DNA of 64,000 nt, from assembly GCA_902776955.1 (NCBI GenBank), contig CACYSG010000007.1:1-64000 (forward strand). The letters are read 5' to 3'. The position numbers and the translations under genes are program-made. The DNA comes from an uncultured Bacteroidales bacterium. Its GTDB lineage: Bacteria; Bacteroidota; Bacteroidia; Bacteroidales; Muribaculaceae. The notes below the pieces were generated by a model that was not told the DNA's origin, made no database searches, and was given only the letters and a program-made list of their open reading frames with translations. Within the stretch, counting starts at the first letter, position 1; every line of letters starts with the position of its first letter. Below, piece by piece: positions 8,641 through 16,336 of the stretch.

Positions 8641-8784
8641 AAATTATCTACAGAAGCACATGGAAAACTGTTCAGGGTACACTATTTTCATTATAGAAAA
8701 AACAAACGTGTTATTCATTAAGTCAACACGTTTGTTTAATGTCAAATACGAAAGGTTTCTCACATGTAAGTAACTCAAAGAGCA

Positions 8785-8886
8785 TTATTTGTTCTTTTTA
8801 TTGCTCTTCCATTCGTTATACTTCCTGTTGATCTCTTGAGAGCCACGAATACACGCATAAGCGATGGCAGCGGTTATAAAAGTCAT
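8785..8886 (-). CDS. 33-aa small membrane peptide
   Basis: The frame starts MTFITAAIAYACIRGSQEIN and ends with a lysine/asparagine tail (EWKSNKKNK). A short hydrophobic segment followed by a basic tail fits a single-pass inner-membrane peptide. The 24-aa peptide at 8984-9058 has the same plan (MT, hydrophobic stretch, IR, W, NNKK), so the two look like paralogues. Promoter copy D lies 60 nt upstream. Confidence 0.55.
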   Translation of the reverse strand: MTFITAAIAYACIRGSQEINRKYNEWKSNKKNK

Positions 8887-8925
8887 AATCTTATGATTTG
8901 TAATTAATAAAAGTGAATTAACCCC

Positions 8926-8938
8926 GGCAACCTTTGCC
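8926..8938 (-). other. leader hairpin, copy D
   Basis: On the minus strand GGCAA-AGG-TTGCC makes a perfect 5-bp stem, followed by GGGGTTA. An outer GTGAA/TTCAC pairing could extend it. It lies between promoter copy D and the 33-aa frame. Confidence 0.5.
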
Positions 8939-8946
8939 TTCACTAA

Positions 8947-8974
8947 TAAGAGCACGATTACAAAAATATCTTAC
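8947..8974 (-). promoter_or_regulatory. ECF-type promoter motif, copy D
   Basis: Minus strand: GTAAGA, 15 nt, GCTCTTAT, 60 nt before the ATG of the 33-aa peptide. The match to the motif core is perfect. Confidence 0.65.
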
Positions 8975-8983
8975 TAAAACAAG

Positions 8984-9058
8984 TTACTTCTTGTTATTGT
9001 TCCAAAGGTTTCTAATCCCAAGATAGATACAAACGGTGATAAATGTGAATAAAGTCAT
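8984..9058 (-). CDS. 24-aa small membrane peptide
   Basis: The frame encodes a peptide starting MTLFTFITVCIYLGIRNLWN and ending NNKK. It has about 14 hydrophobic residues followed by a basic, asparagine-rich tail. It resembles the 33-aa peptide next door in opening, length of hydrophobic stretch and tail. Promoter copy E lies 66 nt upstream. Small hydrophobic peptides with basic tails include type I toxins and membrane-protein regulators; which applies here is unknown. Confidence 0.5.
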   Translation of the reverse strand: MTLFTFITVCIYLGIRNLWNNNKK

Positions 9059-9098
9059 AGGTCTCAAAATGTAAAAGATATTATAATGCTGATAACTC

Positions 9099-9114
9099 GG
9101 GGCAAACAATCCCC
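9099..9114 (-). other. leader hairpin, copy E
   Basis: On the minus strand GGGG-ATTGTTTG-CCCC forms a stem, followed by GAGTTAT where copies C and D have GGGGTTA. The stem bases differ from C and D but pairing is kept, which suggests an RNA structure rather than a DNA site. Confidence 0.4.
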
Positions 9115-9124
9115 TCTCGTATAG

Positions 9125-9152
9125 TAAGAGCATAATGTAGATTCTTTCTTAC
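9125..9152 (-). promoter_or_regulatory. ECF-type promoter motif, copy E
   Basis: Minus strand: GTAAGA, 15 nt, GCTCTTAC. It is the most upstream copy and drives toward the 24-aa peptide. Confidence 0.6.
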
Positions 9153-9276
9153 AACATTATTTGAAAAAGAAACAACATCTGTCGCAACCCTCAGCATATT
9201 ATGAGGGCGTTTTATAGCACATCCACGTTGTTTTCCGATATTACATTATAAAAAATGTATGGCTAATATAAGGTGA

Positions 9277-10740
9277 CTATAATTCGCCAAAAATATAATT
9301 ATCTTTCACAATTTGAGGCAGACTATTATCTTTAGGCTCAATACTTATAGGGTATATAAACAATCTTTCTTCATCTAGACTCTTTTGTGGGTATGCTCTT
9401 TTTAAAGCATCATCTATTTCTTTTGCTACATATTCGCTGTTGGCAGCGTTCTTTGACCAACAAAGAAAGAACAAGTCTGCGTTCTCAATATATTGTTTGA
9501 TTTCCAAAGGATAAATATCTCCAGTTGACAGATAATGTCTATCAAAGAAGTAATCAATTTTTAGAGCTTTATAAGCCTCTGCAATATACCTCACTTTATC
9601 TTCATCTAAATGTGAGTATGAGATAAATACTTTTTTAAATTGATGAGATGTTATTGGTGCGGGTAAAAATTGTTTACTTTGTCCTATGATATTTGTGACA
9701 AAATACATTTCACCTATAGGTATATCATCGATTAGAATATTGACTTCAGAAAAAATCCTTTTTTTATCAAAATCAATTGGAACTGTTATAATAAAGCAAC
9801 TTTTTATGGCACGTCCTGACCATATCAATGTTTTGGATTCTTTATAAAAATCATTGATACGCAATGTTATCTGTATTTTTTGATTCTTTTTCAAATCAAA
9901 ACTAAGTGGGGTTTGACTTCGCTCTGTCGCTTCTTCGTCTACTTTTGCCGCTTGATTTATTACATTTAAATGAGCGCTATCTTTATAAATATAAACCTGA
10001 ACAAGAAACATGTCTCCTTTTGAAACCTCTCTTGGAGCAAACACACTTGCACTATGATTTATTTGATCCCGATTTTCTAAATTTCCTCCTAAAAAAATAT
10101 CATTACGTTTCCCGTCATAATATTCAGACGTTTTGATTATTTTAGCTAATACAACTCTTATAGAGTCAACATATGTCTGTTTCTGATGATTTGCCATGTG
10201 TTTAATAGTGTGTTTATAAATAAACATCCGCAAATCAATAGATGATTCTGCCTTTGCTGCTATAAATTTAGCGGATGGTGCTTGTAGTTTACAACTTGAA
10301 TTGAAAGTGATGGAATAGCATGATGATATGTCTACTGTCCCGTTATAACCATAAGGTATAATGCTGACAAACGTATTAATATCAATTGATTCACTTATTA
10401 AATCAAGTTGATTTAAATAACGATGCCTATGAACAGTTAATATAACCGTATCATACTCAAAAAGAGACGGTATATCATCAGCACACATTAATTCAACAAC
10501 GTCAACTCGCTTAGATTTTAAGTATTTTATTGTTTGGCAAATGTTGTCTGCTATTGGTTGATATTCCTGCCAAAGTATTTCTGGATCATTCGTACCATAT
10601 GAGAATTCAAGAGATTCAATGAAATCAGATTTATCTTGACGACTGCAAGACAAATTAAATAATTCTTTTTTATAAGGAACACCAATTGCCAAAACAACAC
10701 TTTTGTCAGGCAACTTGGAGTTGAAGAATGTTGTTCTCAT
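9277..10740 (-). CDS. TIR-domain protein with long N-terminal region
   Basis: The C-terminal 125 residues are a TIR domain: KKVFISYSHLDEDKV opens it and NSEYVAKEIDDAL carries the glutamate in the position used for NAD hydrolysis by catalytic TIRs. The N-terminal 200 residues are alpha/beta with a TVILTVHRHR strand and later SSCYS, faintly like CHAT/caspase folds. A beta-rich middle follows (SVFAPREVSKGDMFLVQVYIYKD). The start at MRTTFFNS (10740) overlaps the upstream gene by 35 nt; a Met 19 codons earlier would overlap more. Bacterial TIR proteins often act in antiphage defence or toxicity; that role here is inferred. Confidence 0.75.
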   Translation of the reverse strand: MRTTFFNSKLPDKSVVLAIGVPYKKELFNLSCSRQDKSDFIESLEFSYGTNDPEILWQEYQPIADNICQTIKYLKSKRVDVVELMCADDIPSLFEYDTVILTVHRHRYLNQLDLISESIDINTFVSIIPYGYNGTVDISSCYSITFNSSCKLQAPSAKFIAAKAESSIDLRMFIYKHTIKHMANHQKQTYVDSIRVVLAKIIKTSEYYDGKRNDIFLGGNLENRDQINHSASVFAPREVSKGDMFLVQVYIYKDSAHLNVINQAAKVDEEATERSQTPLSFDLKKNQKIQITLRINDFYKESKTLIWSGRAIKSCFIITVPIDFDKKRIFSEVNILIDDIPIGEMYFVTNIIGQSKQFLPAPITSHQFKKVFISYSHLDEDKVRYIAEAYKALKIDYFFDRHYLSTGDIYPLEIKQYIENADLFFLCWSKNAANSEYVAKEIDDALKRAYPQKSLDEERLFIYPISIEPKDNSLPQIVKDNYIFGEL

Positions 10741-11563
10741 TATTGTTATGTATAAAAAGTTTTGCAAATTTGTACTCCCGGATTTCTTGAAGATCACGTG
10801 AATTGATGTTAAGTTTAGAAAGTTCTTGTCTAAACCTAAATTCGTCCCATAGTTTATTGGGACGATTTAATATATCGTTCCAAAAAGCTATCAGAAACTC
10901 CTTGAACTTCATCCAATTTCCATCAATATCTTTTGGCAGGTTGAAAACCATACATTCATATATACGGTCCTGATATTTGTTTTGAAGTAGAGATTGTGGT
11001 CGCCTTGGTATTCTGAATGCTACATATTCTACACCATCGGAACCTTTATAAAAAGTTTCTTGCATTGCATTAATGTCATACATTGCCAAATCAATAGCTT
11101 TTGTCGTAGCACTTACGACTTTACTCAATCTTGTTGTATTGCCATCAATAAAATTGATTCTAACAGTATTTGCGTCCTGTTTAAAGCAGACTATTGTCTT
11201 TACTCCTCCCTCGTTCTTTGTTGTTTGTAACAAATACTCTTCTATTTTAGGCATTACATCATCAGCCGACTTCATCTCTTCCAACCCTTTAATAAGACTT
11301 TCAACCATAGGAGAAGGAGGAGGGATTATTGGCTTAATTGGTTTAATGATAGGCTTAATCGGGGGCTTAACTTCGGCTGCGCCATTAGCGCATGACTTAC
11401 ATCCTTTGAGTAGCTTCCTCCCAGCCTTTGCTGCTTCTCTAACAGCCTTAGCGTTTGGACCACAAGCTTGAGTTTGTTGGCTTAGTTCAGCATCATAATT
11501 TATTTCAAGGGAACAGATAGCAAACATAATAAATATTACTAAGTATTTGTTGATTTTTTTCAT
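10706..11563 (-). CDS. exported proline-rich hypothetical protein
   Basis: From the chosen start (MKKINKYLVIFIMFAICSLE, 11563) the 285-aa product has an N-terminal signal or anchor. A Cys-rich stretch (ACGPNAK, GCKSCANG) and a proline/lysine linker (KPPIKPIIKPIKPIIPP, about residues 68-85) follow. The remaining 200 residues are a soluble domain I do not recognise (YECMVFNLPKDIDGNW, FRFRQELSKL). The earlier Met at 11593 gives a poorer signal peptide. Its 3' end overlaps the TIR gene by 35 nt, so the two are co-transcribed and probably act together. Confidence 0.6.
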   Translation of the reverse strand: MKKINKYLVIFIMFAICSLEINYDAELSQQTQACGPNAKAVREAAKAGRKLLKGCKSCANGAAEVKPPIKPIIKPIKPIIPPPSPMVESLIKGLEEMKSADDVMPKIEEYLLQTTKNEGGVKTIVCFKQDANTVRINFIDGNTTRLSKVVSATTKAIDLAMYDINAMQETFYKGSDGVEYVAFRIPRRPQSLLQNKYQDRIYECMVFNLPKDIDGNWMKFKEFLIAFWNDILNRPNKLWDEFRFRQELSKLNINSRDLQEIREYKFAKLFIHNNNENNILQLQVA

Positions 11564-11610
11564 ATGTAATAATCGAAATCTATTAATAATCATTCGCTTT
11601 CAAAAAATAA

Positions 11611-12660
11611 CTATTTTGCAATTGCTGACATTGGGGATGAAGCTACTGGGCGGATGCTTCGACACAAATAAACGTACCCATCGTCAACATAGATGCTATC
11701 TGAGAAAAACTTTAAATTATAAGCAGTATCTTTATTATTCTGGTTTTCTTCACATGACCAATAAAACCCATAAGTGTTGTGCTCGATTGTTTTTCGTATT
11801 GTTGTACGACCAGCAGCAGGGAGAAATATGGTTTTTCCATTCTTTTTGCTGGTCCCCAGCATACCAAAGGTCCCTTTTAATCTTATCCATTTCCAATTGC
11901 AATAGGTAATTATTTCTTCAAGTTGTGATTTTGTGGGCATTGACCATTCATCACCCATTTCTCGAGTAGCCTGGTCGACAAATCCCCATGGGTAAAGTTC
12001 TCCTTTTTCATATGGATTATTTGCCCCTAAATTGCGATCACACCAAATTGTTCCACTTGGTAGTCCCAGGTCAACTATTTGAGGGCCATCTGACTTTCCG
12101 TTTAGGATATAGAAAAATAGAAGAACGCCCAATAGTATCAGAGAAAGAATAGCCATTGAAAACTTCAAACGATTCTTCATAATAAGGTTAATAAATTTTC
12201 TGAATCTACTGAATTCCTCCTTCTGAATCATGCTTTGGGCCGGATTAACTACATGTGTCCCTAAATTGCTTTTTAGTGTACGAATAAGTTTTTCAATCTC
12301 ATGCTCTCGATTTGATTTGGAATAATAATCTACGTAATCAAGATTTATGAGATCAAACTCAACATCTTGATTATATCGAGAACTGTCAAGTTTGATAGGA
12401 ATTATGTGCTTTTGTCTGTCAACGGCAATCGCAATTTCTTTAGAAGTCCAACGCGAAGCATTAGAATTTTTAGAAGAAAAAAACAAAATAACTGTTGAAT
12501 CTTCAATCGCCTGGACAATAATTGATTTATACGATTTTCCAGGATGGACGTTAGTTCTATCAATCCAAACTTTATATCCTGCCGATTCCAATCGTTCGAC
12601 AAAAGACTCAACCACTTTTGAGTCTGTTCTTGAGTAACTAATGAATATATCGTTTGCCAT
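11611..12660 (-). CDS. TIR-transmembrane-FISUMP protein
   Basis: The 349-aa protein starts directly with a TIR domain (NDIFISYSRTDSKVV; WTSKEIAIAVD holds the conserved glutamate, about residue 80). A single membrane helix follows at about 168-188 (FSMAILSLILLGVLLFFYIL). The exported C-terminus is a FISUMP-type domain (DLGLPSGTIWCDRNLGANNPYEKGELYPWG ... WSMPTKSQLEEI). The layout puts the TIR effector in the cytoplasm and a sensor-like domain outside. It is the first of three minus-strand genes (gap 47 nt to the next). Confidence 0.8.
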   Translation of the reverse strand: MANDIFISYSRTDSKVVESFVERLESAGYKVWIDRTNVHPGKSYKSIIVQAIEDSTVILFFSSKNSNASRWTSKEIAIAVDRQKHIIPIKLDSSRYNQDVEFDLINLDYVDYYSKSNREHEIEKLIRTLKSNLGTHVVNPAQSMIQKEEFSRFRKFINLIMKNRLKFSMAILSLILLGVLLFFYILNGKSDGPQIVDLGLPSGTIWCDRNLGANNPYEKGELYPWGFVDQATREMGDEWSMPTKSQLEEIITYCNWKWIRLKGTFGMLGTSKKNGKTIFLPAAGRTTIRKTIEHNTYGFYWSCEENQNNKDTAYNLKFFSDSIYVDDGYVYLCRSIRPVASSPMSAIAK

Positions 12661-13028
12661 TTTACTTAGCTTTTCTAGTATATAAATGCTACAGTTTAAG
12701 TTGACTTGTTATTGTTATTTTATTTGCAATAAAGAACCATCAATACCTTCAATAATAATTTCATATCCATAGGTGGATAAAAAATTAATAATAAGACATT
12801 CATAGGGTTGCACATGTTGCTGAATTATAGTATTTTATTGATGATAAAATATTGAATTCAAATTATTATGTGCTAAACTTGAACGCAAATTTCGTCAAAA
12901 TTTTTGATGTATACAAGAGATTGTTATCAAATCTTTTAAACTGAACTTAGTAACAAGCCCATCATGCCAAAAATAAAATCAGCATTGATATTGTCGTTTT
13001 TCTAATCATTGTCTTCACACTACTTGGA
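12661..13028. other. AT-rich intergenic stretch
   Basis: Between the TIR operon and the small frame at 13029 the sequence is AT-rich with many in-frame stops on both strands. It should hold the promoter of the TIR operon, but I see neither a TAnnTTTG element nor the ECF motif. No repeat or RNA gene recognised. Confidence 0.4.
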
Positions 13029-13250
13029 TTATTTTCTCAATCCCCCTTTTCTACAATACTGATAAAGGCTTCGGACGGGAATATTGAGGGCCTTAGCATT
13101 ATCTTTCACTGATGTTGTTCTGTCATACTTACCATCGATTTCATTGTATATCTGATGGCTGTTGTGATTCTCCTTGCCAGCCTTCGTATATAGTGTACCG
13201 ATGGATGATAGATGAACTTTGGCCAGTTTCCCTTCAGTGGCCAATCTCAT
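13029..13250 (-). CDS. small HTH-like protein or gene fragment
   Basis: A 73-aa frame ends with a possible helix-turn-helix (SVKDNAKALNIPVRSLYQYCRKGG). The N-terminal part (MRLATEGKLAKVHLSSIG) has no recognised family. It sits at the boundary between AT-rich accessory DNA and the GC-richer restriction operon and may be the remnant of a longer regulator. Low certainty that it is expressed. Confidence 0.35.
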   Translation of the reverse strand: MRLATEGKLAKVHLSSIGTLYTKAGKENHNSHQIYNEIDGKYDRTTSVKDNAKALNIPVRSLYQYCRKGGLRK

Positions 13251-13370
13251 GAATAAGGGTCGGGAAGGGAATGGCGCGCTTTTTCACGTTTCAGACAACA
13301 AATAATCAATGATTCTGTCCTTAAGCGCAACTTTTTGTCAAACCACCACAGCTATTGGCGATTTTTAATG

Positions 13371-13378
13371 TATCTTTG
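13371..13378 (+). promoter_or_regulatory. -7 element (TATCTTTG) for hsdM
   Basis: TATCTTTG matches the Bacteroidota TAnnTTTG element 68 nt before the hsdM start. No clear TTTG at the usual distance upstream. Confidence 0.4.
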
Positions 13379-13446
13379 TAGCCATGCCATTAATTGAATC
13401 AGCCTACACACAAGGCAACATTCAAGACTTGTAAGCAACAGAAACT

Positions 13447-15270
13447 ATGATAAATATCAGGAAACTTGAAGCGGAATTGTGGGAATCGGCCGATCTGCTG
13501 CGTCAGGGCAGTAAGCTGACCAGCAGCCAGTATTGCATGCCTGTGTTGGCGCTGCTGTTCCTGCGCTATGCCTATAGCCGCTATAAGATGGTCGAAGCCG
13601 AAATCCTCCAGGGCCGTCCCATGCGCGGCGGGCGTGTGATGCCTGTCGAGCCGAGTGACTTTGCCGCCAAGAGCGCGCTCTACCTGCCCCGTGAGGCCCA
13701 GTTCGACTATCTGGTTAACCTGCCCGATAACATCCTGGATGCCCACCTCAAGGGCAAGGACGGTCACGACATCAACTCGCTGGGCGAGGCGGTCAACAAC
13801 GCCATGCAGCTCGTCGAGGACCAGAGCGAACAGTTGACGGGTGTGCTGCCCAAGACCTACACCATGTTTGCCGACGACCTGTTGCGGGAGTTGCTGCGCA
13901 TCTTCAACAACAAGACCATCGATGAAGTGGGCGGTGACATCATCGGGCGCATCTACGAGTACTTCCTCTCCAAGTTTGCCAAGGCGGTCGCCAGCGACGA
14001 CGGCGTCTTCTTCACGCCCAAGTCATTGGTAAAAATGCTTGTCAACGTGCTGGAGCCCAAGCAGGGCGTTATGCTCGATCCCGCCTGCGGTAGCGGTGGC
14101 ATGTTTGTCCAGACGGGCGACTTCGTCAACGCTGCCGGCATGAATGCCAACAGCCAGATGACCTTCTACGGCCAGGAGAAAGTGGAGTACAATGCCCAGC
14201 TGTGCCTCATGAACATGGCGGTGCATGGCCTGAACGGCCGCATCATCTCGGGCGACGAAGCCAACACCTTCTACCACGATGCCCACAACCTGGCGGGCAA
14301 GTGCGACTATGTGATGGCCAATCCGCCCTTCAATGTCGATAAGGTGAAGGCCGAATCCACCTTTGCTGCCGGGCGTCTGCCCTTCGGCCTGCCGGGCGTC
14401 AATGCCAAAAAGAAAGAGGTGAGCAACGCCAATTACCTGTGGATAAGCTATTTCTATGCCTACCTCAACGACCACGGCCGTGCCGGCTTTGTGATGGCCA
14501 GTTCGGCGACCGACAGCGCCAACAAGGACCGTGACATCCGCGAGCAGCTCGTGCGCACGGGCGATGTGGACGTGATGATGAGTGTGGGCAACAATTTCTT
14601 CTACACGCTCTCGCTGCCGTGTTCACTGTGGTTCTTTGATCGCGCCAAGCGTCCCGAGAACCGTGACAAGGTGCTCTTTATCGACGCCCGTAACTACTAC
14701 ACCGTCGTGGACCGCACCCTCAACGAGTGGAGCGAGTGGCAGCTGCGCAACCTCCAGGCCATCGTCCACCTCTACCGTGGCGAGACCGAAAAATACCGCC
14801 AACTGCTGCAGGACTACAAGGCTGTGTTGGGCGACACGACCGTCGCCACCGCCCAAGAGGCCATCGATCGCCATAAGGCCGAGGCTAAGCAACTCATCGC
14901 CGATGCACCCCGCAAGGACAAAAAGCGCGTCGAGGCCGAGATGAATGCCCAGTTAGCCGCCCTCGAGGACACCCTCGAGACCGCCCGCCAGCATGAGTGG
15001 CTCGTCGAGAAATTCGGCGAGGGCGAGTACCAGGACGTGCTGGGCCTCTGCAAGGTCGCTACCATCCAGGAAATCGAGGAGAAAAACTACTCGCTCACAC
15101 CTGGCGCTTACGTCGGCGTCGCCGAGCAGGAAGACGACGGCGTGGACTTCCACGAGCGCATGACTGAGATCCACGACCAGCTCGCCCGCCTCAACACCGA
15201 GGCCAACGCCCTGATGTCCGACATCCTTAAATCATGGGAGAATTTAACAAGAAAGGAGGCTCAATCATGA
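13447..15270 (+). CDS. hsdM: type I restriction-modification DNA methyltransferase subunit
   Basis: The 607-aa protein is the M subunit of a type I system, which methylates adenine using S-adenosylmethionine in complex with HsdS. Visible motifs are the SAM-binding DPACGSGGMF (about residue 204) and the catalytic NPPF in DYVMANPPFNVDK (about residue 297). The N-terminal helical HsdM domain is complete, and a long C-terminal coiled region (residues about 440-560) carries RHKAEAKQLIADAPRKDKK. The tail DILKSWENLTRKEAQS matters because a near copy lies between the downstream fic genes. Its TGA overlaps the fic ATG (ATGA). Confidence 0.95.
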   Translation: MINIRKLEAELWESADLLRQGSKLTSSQYCMPVLALLFLRYAYSRYKMVEAEILQGRPMRGGRVMPVEPSDFAAKSALYLPREAQFDYLVNLPDNILDAHLKGKDGHDINSLGEAVNNAMQLVEDQSEQLTGVLPKTYTMFADDLLRELLRIFNNKTIDEVGGDIIGRIYEYFLSKFAKAVASDDGVFFTPKSLVKMLVNVLEPKQGVMLDPACGSGGMFVQTGDFVNAAGMNANSQMTFYGQEKVEYNAQLCLMNMAVHGLNGRIISGDEANTFYHDAHNLAGKCDYVMANPPFNVDKVKAESTFAAGRLPFGLPGVNAKKKEVSNANYLWISYFYAYLNDHGRAGFVMASSATDSANKDRDIREQLVRTGDVDVMMSVGNNFFYTLSLPCSLWFFDRAKRPENRDKVLFIDARNYYTVVDRTLNEWSEWQLRNLQAIVHLYRGETEKYRQLLQDYKAVLGDTTVATAQEAIDRHKAEAKQLIADAPRKDKKRVEAEMNAQLAALEDTLETARQHEWLVEKFGEGEYQDVLGLCKVATIQEIEEKNYSLTPGAYVGVAEQEDDGVDFHERMTEIHDQLARLNTEANALMSDILKSWENLTRKEAQS

Positions 15271-16301
15271 CTCAAGAAGAAAAACTGCTACGCCTGCTCG
15301 ACGAGCACAAGAGATTGGGCATTGCCGACCAGATAGACTATCAGAAGTTCTATCTCTATTCCATCATCACCCATTCCACTGCCATCGAGGGCAGCACTGT
15401 GACCGAAATCGAGAATCAGTTGTTGTTTGACGAGGGCATTTCGGCCAAAGGACGCACTATCCAAGAGCAGATGATGAATCTTGACCTGAAGGCGGCTTAT
15501 GAGCAGTCGATGAGGTTGGCCCGCGACCATGCCGATTTCTCTGTCGAGATGCTCAAGGGGCTCTCGGCACTGGTGATGAAGAATACGGGTGGGCAATACA
15601 ATACCGCACAGGGCAGCTTTGATGCTTCCCAGGGCGATTTAAGGCTGGTGGGTGTGACGGCAGGTATCGGTGGCCGCTCCTACATGAATTTCCAGAAGGT
15701 TCCGTCCCGTTTGGCAGAGTTTTGCTCACAGCTGAACGAACGCCGACAGCAGCTGATGGCTTCATCCGATATCATCAGCCAATATCTCTTGAGTTTTGAT
15801 GCACACTATCAGCTGGTGACGATTCATCCGTGGGTGGATGGCAATGGCCGCATGTCCCGACTGGTAATGAACCATCTGCAATATGAGTTTGGGCTGGTGC
15901 CTGTCAAAATTGTCAAGGAAGACAAGGCCGAATACATCCAGGCTCTGGTGGATGCACGAGAGCAGGACAGCCTGATCCCGTTCCGCCAGTTTATGCTCGA
16001 CGAGCATATCCGCAACATCAGTCACGAGATTGAGCAGTTCAAGCGCTCACAGGAGGTTGACCCGATAAAGTCCGCCTCTGACCCGATAAAATCGTTCTCT
16101 GACCCGATAAAAGAGAAGCTCTATCGGGCAATCCTGCAGGACAACAGCTTGAATTACGCCGAATATGGTCAACGCATCGGCGTTTCAGAGGCTACCGTCA
16201 AGCGCCGCTTGGGCGAACTGAAAAAAGCAGGCCTTATCGTCCGCGTGGGCAGCAACAAAAATGGCCACTGGCAGATCACAGGAAAGGAGGACAACGCATG
16301 A
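15267..16301 (+). CDS. Fic-domain AMPylase, class II, with C-terminal winged helix
   Basis: The 344-aa product transfers AMP (or another nucleotide part) to hydroxyl side chains of target proteins. The Fic active site is HPWVDGNGRMSR, and an N-terminal inhibitory helix motif (STAIEGST) near residue 33 marks a self-inhibited class II enzyme. The C-terminus is a winged-helix domain (YAEYGQRIGVSEATVKRRLGELKKAG), preceded by three DPIK repeats. The start at 15267 overlaps the hsdM stop; an earlier in-frame ATG at 15234 lies inside hsdM. Its last codons (GKEDNA stop) are shared with the second fic gene. Confidence 0.9.
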   Translation: MTQEEKLLRLLDEHKRLGIADQIDYQKFYLYSIITHSTAIEGSTVTEIENQLLFDEGISAKGRTIQEQMMNLDLKAAYEQSMRLARDHADFSVEMLKGLSALVMKNTGGQYNTAQGSFDASQGDLRLVGVTAGIGGRSYMNFQKVPSRLAEFCSQLNERRQQLMASSDIISQYLLSFDAHYQLVTIHPWVDGNGRMSRLVMNHLQYEFGLVPVKIVKEDKAEYIQALVDAREQDSLIPFRQFMLDEHIRNISHEIEQFKRSQEVDPIKSASDPIKSFSDPIKEKLYRAILQDNSLNYAEYGQRIGVSEATVKRRLGELKKAGLIVRVGSNKNGHWQITGKEDNA

Positions 16302-16305
16302 CCGA
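16282..16305 (+). repeat. 24-nt junction repeat, copy 1
   Basis: GAAAGGAGGACAACGC followed by ATGACCGA spans the end of the first fic gene. An identical 24 nt lies at 17222-17245 at the end of the second fic gene. It includes a good ribosome-binding site, the GCATGA stop/start overlap and the first codons of the next frame. Confidence 0.8.
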
Positions 16306-16336
16306 CATCCTAAAAGCATGGGAGGAACTGAAATGA
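16298..16336 (+). pseudogene. relic of hsdM 3' end
   Basis: A 12-codon frame MTDILKAWEELK sits between the two fic genes, overlapping the stop of the first and the start of the second by ATGA. It closely matches the real hsdM tail (MSDILKSWENL). I read it as a duplicated scrap of hsdM left by insertion of a fic gene at the hsdM-hsdS junction. Confidence 0.6.

Noticed and set aside
3538..9152. The five promoter motifs as copies of one duplicated segment
   Set aside because: Only the two short halves and their spacing are shared by all five; the spacers and most flanks are unrelated.
11611..12660. TIR-FISUMP protein as part of the sigma regulon
   Set aside because: No GTAAGA-N15-GCTCTTA motif was found upstream of 12660.
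16298..16336. 12-codon frame as a genuine leader peptide of fic
   Set aside because: Its near identity to the hsdM C-terminus is better explained as a duplicated relic.
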